18,325 nt of DNA, from assembly GCA_021151685.1 (NCBI GenBank), contig JAGKWS010000085.1, positions 1-18,325 on the forward strand, written 5' to 3'. Both the position numbers and the translations under genes were made by a program. The notes beneath the pieces are model-generated. The model was not told the origin of the DNA, ran no database searches, and worked only from the letters and a program-made list of their open reading frames with translations. Shown here piece by piece: positions 8,115 to 14,276 of the stretch. Source of the DNA: Chitinophagaceae bacterium (GTDB taxonomy: Bacteria; Bacteroidota; Bacteroidia; Chitinophagales; Chitinophagaceae). Position 1 is the stretch's first letter; the number at the start of each line of letters is the position of its first letter.

Positions 8115-9163
8115 GAGCCACCCGCAGTGTACACAGTACGTGTAGGATAGGCTATGCTGATGCCCTCTGCGGCCAGTAGCTTCAAAATGGCCAGATTGAT
8201 GCTTTGCTGATTGTCCATAAACTTCACATACTCGGGGGCCTCTACATAATAGACAAATTCAAAATCGAGACTGCTTTCGCCAAAGCCTGCAAAATGGCCC
8301 CTGTCGAAGGTAACCAGTTCGTGGGCTTCTATAATGGCCCTGATCTTTGCTGGTAGGTTTTCCACTACTTCCGGCGCTGTCTGGTACACGACACCTATTC
8401 GCAGCAAGGCTCTTCGGCGGCTCAGATTGCGAAAGTTATTGACACGGGCATTCGTAAGGTCTTTGTTGGAACATACCAGCAACTGGCCATTCAGGGTACG
8501 TATTCGGGTAGACTTTACGCCTATGTATTCTACCGTGCCAACTTCCTTATCAAACATAATGCTGTCGCCTATTTCAAACGGCCTGTCGAAAAAGATGATG
8601 AAATAGGCAAACAAATCGCCCAGTATGGTTTGTGCCGCAAGGGCTATAGCTATACCACCCACACCCAGGCCTGCTATGATGGCCGAAACATTGAAGCCCA
8701 GATTATCGAGCACAAAAACAAACCCTACCACCCACACTACAAACTTGGCAATAATGATGAAGCCACGAGCCTGTTTCTGCTTGGTGTCGCCTCCTTCCTG
8801 TCGGCTGAGGAAAGAAGTGACCATGTATTGAATAATGGCCGTAATAATGCGTAAGATAAAGTAGGTATACAGCAACAGTAGCAGCAAGTGTATCGCCTTG
8901 TCGGCCCTGGCGGGTAGAGACAGATACGACAATGCCAGATAAATGCCACCTACATATAGTAGTGGGAAGATGAATTTTTCTATAGCCAGTACCAGAATAT
9001 CGTCGTATTGGGCCTCGGTACGGGCTGCGGCTACCTTCAGCCGGCGTATGAGTGCAGCACCGGCTACCGCTACCAATATGAATGTACCCAGCACAATAGC
9101 ACCGGCTATCAGCCAGTCTTGCAGGGAGTTGCCCCAAAAATCAGTTTTCAGAAAAGAGTACAT
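8090..9163 (-). CDS. MscS-family mechanosensitive ion channel
   Basis: This is a 357-residue small-conductance mechanosensitive channel homologue that would open under membrane tension to release solutes on hypo-osmotic shock. Hydrophobic helices lie at about 18-40, 64-82, 91-117 and 134-154. The pore helix has the family pattern GLGVGGIAIALAAQ (165-178), then DLFAYFIIFFDRPFEIGD leading into the MscS beta domain (about 181-245). The longer N-terminus with five helices resembles YbdG/YnaI-type rather than minimal MscS proteins. The gene runs against the crt operon, and its 3' end overlaps the lycopene cyclase by 25 bases. A TAnnTTTG box lies at 9189-9196. Specific subfamily and gating properties are not readable from sequence. 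Confidence 0.94.
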   Translation of the reverse strand: MYSFLKTDFWGNSLQDWLIAGAIVLGTFILVAVAGAALIRRLKVAAARTEAQYDDILVLAIEKFIFPLLYVGGIYLALSYLSLPARADKAIHLLLLLLYTYFILRIITAIIQYMVTSFLSRQEGGDTKQKQARGFIIIAKFVVWVVGFVFVLDNLGFNVSAIIAGLGVGGIAIALAAQTILGDLFAYFIIFFDRPFEIGDSIMFDKEVGTVEYIGVKSTRIRTLNGQLLVCSNKDLTNARVNNFRNLSRRRALLRIGVVYQTAPEVVENLPAKIRAIIEAHELVTFDRGHFAGFGESSLDFEFVYYVEAPEYVKFMDNQQSINLAILKLLAAEGISIAYPTRTVYTAGGSQAAAAGD

Positions 9164-9188
9164 AACAATAATTGCCCTGTGGGTAAGG

Positions 9189-9196
9189 CAAAAATA
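9189..9196 (-). promoter_or_regulatory. Candidate -7 box for mscS
   Basis: The minus strand reads TATTTTTG, an exact TAnnTTTG match, 25 bases upstream of the mscS ATG. I found no TTTG or TTG at the expected 17-23 base spacing, so this is a half-supported promoter. Confidence 0.4.
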
Positions 9197-9301
9197 GACA
9201 ATACCAAATGCGTAGTGCTGTTAAAAAAATAGCAACCATACAGCCCCCCTAATGGCGCAGACTACAATAAAATCTATAACGAAATACATATAATGAATAA
9301 G

Positions 9302-9340
9302 TTTGTAGTTTCTATTCACGGCCAATTTCCCCTACCTTTG
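9302..9340 (+). promoter_or_regulatory. Candidate promoter of etfBA
   Basis: TACCTTTG at 9333-9340, followed by CAC, is an excellent Bacteroidota -7 element. The only TTTG upstream (9302-9305) is 27 bases away, longer than usual; a weaker TTTC at 9309-9312 has a normal 20-base spacing. The etfB ATG is 64 bases downstream of the box. Confidence 0.6.
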
Positions 9341-9404
9341 CACCCGTTTCAAAGCCTTAGAATTTTACTATTTCATCTTTTTTAGCTTTTGAATCAGCCG
9401 AAAT

Positions 9405-10148
9405 ATGAAGATACTTGTTTGTATTTGCCCGGTGCCGGACACAACCACCAAAATCGCCTTCAGCGATAACAATACAACGTTGAACACTCAGGGTGTTACG
9501 TTCATTCTCAATCCGTATGACGAGTGGTACTCTCTGGTACGCGCGCTTGAACTGAAAGAAGCAGGCACTGCCACCGCAGTACACCTGATAACCGTAGGCA
9601 AGGCCGATTCTGAAGCAGTGATTCGCAAGGCACTGGCTCTTGGTGGCGACGAGGCCATACGTATAGATACCGATAGCAACGATCCATGGGTGATAGCATC
9701 GCAGATAGCTGCCTATGCACAGAGCGAAGGTTACAGCATGGTATTGTGCGGTAAAGAATCTATAGACTATAACAATGGTACCGTAGGTGCTATGCTGGCC
9801 GAGTTGCTGGATATGAACTATTTGGGTTTTGTATCTAAAATAGACGTAGCTGGTAATACAGTAACCGTGAACCGCGAAATAGACGGCGGCGACGAAACTG
9901 ATGCCTGCGATATGCCATTGGTAATATCTTGCCAGAAAGGTGTGGCCGAAGCACGCATACCCAATATGCGTGGCATTATGGCGGCCCGCACCAAGCCGCT
10001 GAAAGTGGTAGCACCCGCAGCAATAAATGCGCTCAGCAGCATTGTAGCCTACGAAATGCCACCAGCCAAAACCGGGGTGAAGATGATAAGTGCTGATAAC
10101 ATGGACGAACTGGTGCAGTTGCTGCATGCCGAAGCCAAAGTGATCTAA
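9405..10148 (+). CDS. etfB: Electron transfer flavoprotein subunit beta
   Basis: EtfB is the AMP-binding small subunit of the soluble electron-transfer flavoprotein. With EtfA it carries electrons from acyl-CoA and related dehydrogenases to ETF:quinone oxidoreductase or another acceptor. The 247-residue length matches the family. The protein starts MKILVCICPVPDT (family N-terminus) and has NPYDEWYSLVRALELKE. The nucleotide-binding stretch is GKESIDYNNGTVGAMLAELL (about 118-137). The VNREIDGGDE segment corresponds to the ETF-beta signature. The gene is followed by etfA after 56 bases. No sign of the extra residues typical of bifurcating EtfB could be judged with confidence, so classical (group I) versus bifurcating type is left open. 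Confidence 0.96.
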   Translation: MKILVCICPVPDTTTKIAFSDNNTTLNTQGVTFILNPYDEWYSLVRALELKEAGTATAVHLITVGKADSEAVIRKALALGGDEAIRIDTDSNDPWVIASQIAAYAQSEGYSMVLCGKESIDYNNGTVGAMLAELLDMNYLGFVSKIDVAGNTVTVNREIDGGDETDACDMPLVISCQKGVAEARIPNMRGIMAARTKPLKVVAPAAINALSSIVAYEMPPAKTGVKMISADNMDELVQLLHAEAKVI

Positions 10149-10204
10149 TTGCCTTTGTTGTTATTCAATCTTTGATCGTTTTTAACTCTTTTTGACTTTA
10201 TTAT

Positions 10205-11179
10205 ATGTCAGTTATAGTATTAGTAGAACACGCACAGGGCGTTTTCAAGAAAAAATCGCAGGAGGCTGTACAATATGCAGCACGCATAGCAGCAGCCACC
10301 GGCACCACCGTTACCGCTGTAGCATTGGGTACCGTAAGCAACGAAGAAATGCAGACACTGGGTGCCTATGGAGCCAATAAGGTATTGCACGTAGCCGATG
10401 CCCGTTTGGATGCGTTCAGCTCTCGTGCCTATACCCGTGCTGTAGTAACTGCTGCACAGCAAGATGGTGGCAAGGTAATTGTATGCCTGCACGACACTAC
10501 CGGCAAGGCCGTAGCCCCACGTGTAGCTGCCCGTATGGGCGCAGGCATGGCGGCAGGTGCCATAGCCAACCCCGATATGAGCAACGGTTTCACTGTAAAA
10601 AAGAACGTATTCTCTGGCAAAGCATTTGCCCACGTCAGCATCAATAGCGAGGTGAAGGTTATAACCCTTACCCCCAACACATTTGGTGTAACCAAAGGCG
10701 AAGGCAGTGCCACAGTAGAAATACTGTCTGTACCGTTTGAAGATAAAGACTTTGGTGTGAAGGTGGTAGAAGTAAGCAAGGCAACTGGTGCCGTGCCACT
10801 ATCTGAAGCCGAACTGGTGGTAAGTGGTGGCCGTGGCCTGAAAGGTCCTGAAAACTGGGGACTGATAGAAAATCTGGCCGATGCGCTGGGTGCGGCAACT
10901 GCCTGCTCTCGCCCCGTAGCCGATTCTCATTGGCGTCCTCACCACGAGCATGTGGGTCAGACTGGTGGTACTATCCGCCCCAACCTGTACATAGCTGCCG
11001 GCATCAGCGGTGCCATACAGCACCTGGCGGGTGTAAATGGTTCTAAAACCATTGTGGTTATTAACAAAGACCCCGAAGCACCATTCTTCAAAGCTGCCGA
11101 CTATGGCGTACTGGGCGATGTATTTGAAGTACTGCCCCGCCTTACCGAAGCAGTGAAGAAATTCAAAGCGTCTCACTAA
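10205..11179 (+). CDS. etfA: Electron transfer flavoprotein subunit alpha
   Basis: EtfA is the FAD-binding subunit that pairs with EtfB. The 324 residues include the N-terminal alpha/beta domain (MSVIVLVEHAQGVFKKKSQEA). The conserved C-terminal FAD domain has VVSGGRGLKGPENWGL (about 207-222), ACSRPVADSHWRPHHEHVGQTGG and the ETF-alpha signature LYIAAGISGAIQHLAGVNGS, then VVINKDPEAPFFKAADYGVLGD. The ATG at 10205 is preceded by an A/T-rich 56-base gap after etfB, with no separate strong promoter seen. A perfect 12-base-pair hairpin follows the stop. Together the two genes form a complete ETF; no dehydrogenase or quinone oxidoreductase partner is in the window. Confidence 0.97.
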   Translation: MSVIVLVEHAQGVFKKKSQEAVQYAARIAAATGTTVTAVALGTVSNEEMQTLGAYGANKVLHVADARLDAFSSRAYTRAVVTAAQQDGGKVIVCLHDTTGKAVAPRVAARMGAGMAAGAIANPDMSNGFTVKKNVFSGKAFAHVSINSEVKVITLTPNTFGVTKGEGSATVEILSVPFEDKDFGVKVVEVSKATGAVPLSEAELVVSGGRGLKGPENWGLIENLADALGAATACSRPVADSHWRPHHEHVGQTGGTIRPNLYIAAGISGAIQHLAGVNGSKTIVVINKDPEAPFFKAADYGVLGDVFEVLPRLTEAVKKFKASH

Positions 11180-11205
11180 TTCTGATATTCGAGTGATATT
11201 CCCCC

Positions 11206-11238
11206 AACAGCCGGTACTTGGTACCGGCTGTTCTATTT
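11206..11238 (+). terminator. Hairpin terminator after etfA
   Basis: Arms AACAGCCGGTAC (11206-11217) and GTACCGGCTGTT (11221-11232) are perfectly complementary around a three-base loop TTG, followed by the short pyrimidine-rich tail CTATTT. It lies 27 bases after the etfA stop and before the promoter of the next gene. The T-tract is short but the stem is very strong. Confidence 0.8.
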
Positions 11239-11288
11239 GAAGCGGCACACCAGCCAAAATGTGAAAACCCTTACCACCGGTGCATCGC

Positions 11289-11321
11289 TTGTGCCAGTTA
11301 AGTAGCAAAACAGTATCTTTG
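11289..11321 (+). promoter_or_regulatory. Promoter of the second EGF-like lipoprotein
   Basis: TTG (11289-11291) is followed after 22 bases by TATCTTTG (11314-11321), matching the Bacteroidota TTG/TAnnTTTG promoter with a normal spacer. Transcription would start near 11326-11328, about 30 bases before the ATG at 11357. It lies downstream of the etfA terminator. Confidence 0.65.
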
Positions 11322-11356
11322 AATACTATTATCGGAGTGCGAACGTTGATACGATT

Positions 11357-11905
11357 ATGAAACAGATAAAACTGATAGCACTGAGTGCCATATTGACGCT
11401 GGGTGCCGTTTTTGCTATATTCAATACCTCTTGTACCAAAAACGTATGCGGGGCCACTACCTGCCAGAACCGTGGTAAATGCATTGGTGGCATATGCGTT
11501 TGCCCCACAGGGGAGGGCAAACCGATAGGTGTAACCGGTGCCAATTGCGAAATAGTATACCGCAATACCTATGTAGGCGTATACGAAGGGCCCGCCCCTA
11601 TAGATACCGTGGCCGATAGTACCCACCTGCTGCAGTTTATACCAGACGAGGTAGACACCATGGACTATACCACCATGTTTGTAATATGGCAGGATACTGC
11701 CCGCGCCCCATTGGTGAAACTGCCGCTGCAATTGTACAACATTACCGCATCAGCAGCCAGCTTCTCGGTAGTGCCTACCCGCAATGGCGATTTTAGCTAT
11801 CGTGGCGAGGGCAGTGTAAACGGAGTGACTGCCAACATGCGCCTGATAGAAACACACGATACAGGTACGGTACATACCTACATCTTTAGCAACTACATAA
11901 AATAG
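11357..11905 (+). CDS. EGF-like domain lipoprotein (paralogue B)
   Basis: This is a 182-residue predicted lipoprotein of unknown function. A basic, then hydrophobic N-terminus ends in NTSC, making Cys26 the likely lipidation site. The EGF-like module has cysteines at 31, 36, 42, 47, 49 and 64, with CQNRGKC and GICVCPTG. The last knuckle is a few residues longer than in the paralogue at 7-600. The remaining ~115 residues are beta-rich (many alternating hydrophobic segments such as FSVVPTRNGDFSYRGEGSV) and unnamed. The two proteins share the order lipobox, six-Cys module, beta domain, but their C-terminal parts look only weakly alike. It has its own promoter upstream, and a RidA-family gene starts 43 bases downstream. 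Its partner or ligand is unknown. Confidence 0.86.
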   Translation: MKQIKLIALSAILTLGAVFAIFNTSCTKNVCGATTCQNRGKCIGGICVCPTGEGKPIGVTGANCEIVYRNTYVGVYEGPAPIDTVADSTHLLQFIPDEVDTMDYTTMFVIWQDTARAPLVKLPLQLYNITASAASFSVVPTRNGDFSYRGEGSVNGVTANMRLIETHDTGTVHTYIFSNYIK

Positions 11906-11948
11906 TAACCGCCTGCGGGCATTACTGTCAACTATATAAAGAACGCTT

Positions 11949-12359
11949 ATGCATATTTCTACAGACAAAGCACCCAAACCAGTAGGCCTTTATCCGCACG
12001 CACGCCGTGTGGGCAATTTATTATTCCTTTCTGGCGTGGGGCCACGCAAGGCGGGCACCGATGAAATACCGGGACTTGTAACCGACAAACACGGCAACTT
12101 CAAAGAATTTGACTTTGAAGCTCAATGCCGCTCGGTGTTCGATAATGTGCGGGTAATATTGGAAGAAAGTGGCAGCAGCTGGGACAAACTGGTAGATGTA
12201 ACTGTGTTTCTGGTAGATATGAAACGCGATTTTCATACCTATAACCGCATATATGCCGAATACTTTAAAGACAACCAGCCCTGCCGCACCACGGTAGGTA
12301 TAGATGCACTGCCTACGGCTATAGCCATAGAGCTGAAGTGCATAGCCACTATAGACTAA
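11949..12359 (+). CDS. RidA-family enamine/imine deaminase
   Basis: This is a 136-residue single-domain protein of the RidA/YjgF/UK114 superfamily, cytosolic trimers that hydrolyse reactive enamines or imines. The usual core is visible: LLFLSGVGP (24-32), FDFEAQCRSVFDNVRVILEE (54-73), DKLVDVTVFLVDM, YAEYF, PCRTTVGIDALP and IAIELKCIA (125-133). Arg113 and Glu128 correspond to the catalytic/binding pair of active RidA proteins. The extended N-terminus (KAPKPVGLYPHARRVGNLL) and the insert GPRKAGTDEIPGLVTD resemble the 2-aminomuconate-deaminase-like branch from memory. That would tie it to tryptophan/kynurenine breakdown, but no other gene of that pathway is nearby. Classical RidA remains possible. 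Confidence 0.9.
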   Translation: MHISTDKAPKPVGLYPHARRVGNLLFLSGVGPRKAGTDEIPGLVTDKHGNFKEFDFEAQCRSVFDNVRVILEESGSSWDKLVDVTVFLVDMKRDFHTYNRIYAEYFKDNQPCRTTVGIDALPTAIAIELKCIATID

Positions 12360-12407
12360 GCTGCCGTCAACGGGCAAACAATATTGCGACACACTTGTCA
12401 ACTATTA

Positions 12408-12439
12408 TTTGCCTGTACACTTTACAATTCGGATATTTG
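12408..12439 (+). promoter_or_regulatory. Possible promoter of the DUF6089-like barrel gene
   Basis: TTTG (12408-12411), a 20-base spacer, then GATATTTG (12432-12439), one base off TAnnTTTG. The GTG start codon lies 37 bases downstream. An overlapping alternative box, TATCTTTC at 12444-12451, is also one mismatch away, so the call is tentative. Confidence 0.35.
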
Positions 12440-12476
12440 TTTTTATCTTTCCTGGCTACTTAACAAAACTTTAAAC

Positions 12477-13337
12477 GTGAAACGGGTACTACTCTTATTG
12501 GCACTGCTTCCGTTATGCCTGCGGGCACAGGATACGCACCACGAAATAGGTCTGGGACTGGGACTGGCAAACTACCAAGGCGATTTGCAACCAAAGATGT
12601 TTGCATCAGAAGGTTACAGACCCATGGGTACCATTGTGTACAAGTTTTTTATGAGCCCGCGTATAGGCTTGCGTACTGGTGTGTCGTTTGCACAGGTTAC
12701 CGCTGCCGACAGTAACGGACGCATAAGCAACAACATAAAACGCAACCTTAGCTTCGGCTCCAATATATTCGAATTTCATGGTGGGCTTGAGTTTAACTTC
12801 CTGCCTATAGACATACTGAAGCGTAAGGTAACACCCTACATCTTTGGTGGTGTGGGTGTCTTCTACTTCAACCCATATGCCGAGGATAATGCAGGCAATA
12901 AACACTTCCTGCGTCCGCTCAGTACCGAGGGGCAGGGGTTGCCTATGTACCCCGACCGCAAGCAGTATAGTTTGGTCAATATGTCGTTTCCGTTTGGTGG
13001 TGGTTTCAAGTTCTTTATTGGCAACACCATCCTCATTACGCCGGAAATTGGCTTCCGCTATACCAATACCGACTATCTGGACGACGTGAGCAAGTCTTAC
13101 GTGAACATGGATACCCTGAAGAAATACAAGGGCAATCTGGCAAAGAGCATGTCTTACCGTGGCGACAAGCTGAAAGAGTGGGATGGCAACAACCCCAACT
13201 ATGGCTACCAGCGTGGCGACAGCAAGGCCAATGACTGGTATTGGTTCACCAACATTACGGTTACGGTATACTTCCGCTCGTTTGGCAACAAGCGCGCCTA
13301 CACCAAAACCAAGTGCCCCAATTTCTACTACAGATAA
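12477..13337 (+). CDS. DUF6089-like outer-membrane beta-barrel protein
   Basis: This is a 286-residue predicted outer-membrane protein of the Bacteroidota DUF6089/porin-like group; its function is not established. Translation most likely starts at GTG 12477, which yields a clean signal peptide (MKRVLLLLALLPLCLRA, cleavage before QDT). The open frame further upstream (to 12384) has no sensible N-terminus. Family-typical segments are EIGLGLGLANYQGDLQP, NLSFGSNIFEFHGGLEFNFL, VTPYIFGGVGVFYFNPYAED, PLSTEGQGLPMYPDRKQYSL, FPFGGGFKFFI and FRYTNTDYLDDVSKSYVN. Alternating aromatic strands such as YWFTNITVTVYFRSF near the end suit a barrel. It is monocistronic or the last gene after ridA (117-base gap), and a hairpin terminator follows. 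Confidence 0.88.
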   Translation: MKRVLLLLALLPLCLRAQDTHHEIGLGLGLANYQGDLQPKMFASEGYRPMGTIVYKFFMSPRIGLRTGVSFAQVTAADSNGRISNNIKRNLSFGSNIFEFHGGLEFNFLPIDILKRKVTPYIFGGVGVFYFNPYAEDNAGNKHFLRPLSTEGQGLPMYPDRKQYSLVNMSFPFGGGFKFFIGNTILITPEIGFRYTNTDYLDDVSKSYVNMDTLKKYKGNLAKSMSYRGDKLKEWDGNNPNYGYQRGDSKANDWYWFTNITVTVYFRSFGNKRAYTKTKCPNFYYR

Positions 13338-13359
13338 TCATCATCACACATCATATCTT

Positions 13360-13392
13360 ACAATGCCGGCCGCAAGCCGGCATTGTTCTTTT
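13360..13392 (+). terminator. Hairpin terminator after the DUF6089-like gene
   Basis: Arms ACAATGCCGGC (13360-13370) and GCCGGCATTGT (13376-13386) pair perfectly around the loop CGCAA and are followed by TCTTTTA. It lies 22 bases after the stop codon, a typical intrinsic terminator placement. Confidence 0.85.
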
Positions 13393-13581
13393 AGTACCAT
13401 ATTATGTCATTTTAGCAATATATCAACCCAAGAAATACCCTCAAACAAATGGACATTTTGCTGCGAGGGTACACAAAAAGAGTGCGAACCGCAACTACCT
13501 TCCGTTCATTTTTCATAATGTGCCCTATCATTCACGGTTATTGTCATACAGGCAGTATCTATGCATATTGCCGCATCGTCC

Positions 13582-13589
13582 TACTTTTG
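13582..13589 (+). promoter_or_regulatory. Candidate -7 box for the pseudouridine synthase gene
   Basis: TACTTTTG is an exact TAnnTTTG match ending 10 bases before the chosen ATG at 13600, which would give an almost leaderless mRNA. No TTTG/TTG occurs at the proper distance upstream, so support is partial. Confidence 0.38.
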
Positions 13590-13599
13590 CCGAAATTTT

Positions 13600-14214
13600 A
13601 TGAAGCAGTTGGAACACCGGTATTTTATGTTGAACAAACCGTTCGGTATGGTGTCGCAATTTGTGAGTGTAGAAAAAGTGCGGCTTCTTGGCGACCTCGG
13701 TTTCAATTTTCCAGAGGGTACGCATACCATAGGGCGGTTAGATAGTCTTTCGGAGGGGTTGCTGTTGCTTACTACCAACAAGCGGGTAACCAAGCTGTTG
13801 TTTGAGGGCACAATACCCCATAAGCGCACCTATCTGGTACGTGTTACCAACAAAATAACAGCCGATAAGGTGCAGCAAATGCGCAATGGGGTAACCATCA
13901 GTGTACGCGGGCGCGGCCATTATGTAACTGCCCCATGTGAGGTAACACTGCTGGACGCACCACCAGATGTAATGGCCCACCAACTGGAACAAAACCCCTA
14001 TATTCCTCATTCGTGGTTGCAAATGTCGCTGTACGAGGGCAAGCGACACCAGATTCGCAATATGGTAGCGGCTGTAGGGCATGAGTGCAGGCGACTGATA
14101 CGCATATCGATAGAAGACATGACACTGGGCAATTTGCCCCCCGGAGCTGTGCAAGAGATGGACGAAGAATGTTTCTTCAGGTTGTTGCACATTGACGATT
14201 GGAGGGCGCAATGA
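13600..14214 (+). CDS. 23S rRNA pseudouridine synthase, RluE/RsuA family
   Basis: This 204-residue enzyme isomerises a specific rRNA uridine to pseudouridine. The sequence closest in memory is RluE-type (U2457 of 23S rRNA in E. coli numbering). HRYFMLNKPFGMVSQF (6-21) is the family start. GRLDSLSEGLLLLT (45-58) contains the catalytic aspartate D48. KRTYLVRV (75-82) and EGKRHQIRNM (146-155) are the other conserved motifs. There is no S4 domain, as in RluE. An in-frame ATG at 13561 adds 13 residues but precedes the candidate promoter box, so 13600 is preferred; the ATG at 13627 would cut into the conserved block. The gene converges on mutL with a 62-base gap. The exact target uridine is an inference. 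Confidence 0.9.
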   Translation: MKQLEHRYFMLNKPFGMVSQFVSVEKVRLLGDLGFNFPEGTHTIGRLDSLSEGLLLLTTNKRVTKLLFEGTIPHKRTYLVRVTNKITADKVQQMRNGVTISVRGRGHYVTAPCEVTLLDAPPDVMAHQLEQNPYIPHSWLQMSLYEGKRHQIRNMVAAVGHECRRLIRISIEDMTLGNLPPGAVQEMDEECFFRLLHIDDWRAQ

Positions 14215-14276
14215 ACAATAACAGGCTGATTGATTCGTACTATCTTGTTACAGGCGGTGGTGTGTTGCAGCTACTA

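Noticed and set aside
9357..10127. 256-codon minus-strand ORF across etfB
   Set aside because: Shadow frame of etfB; His/Tyr/Gly-rich composition without motifs.
10799..11731. 310-codon minus-strand ORF across etfA and the lipoprotein gene
   Set aside because: It crosses a strong terminator hairpin, a promoter and two well-supported genes on the other strand.
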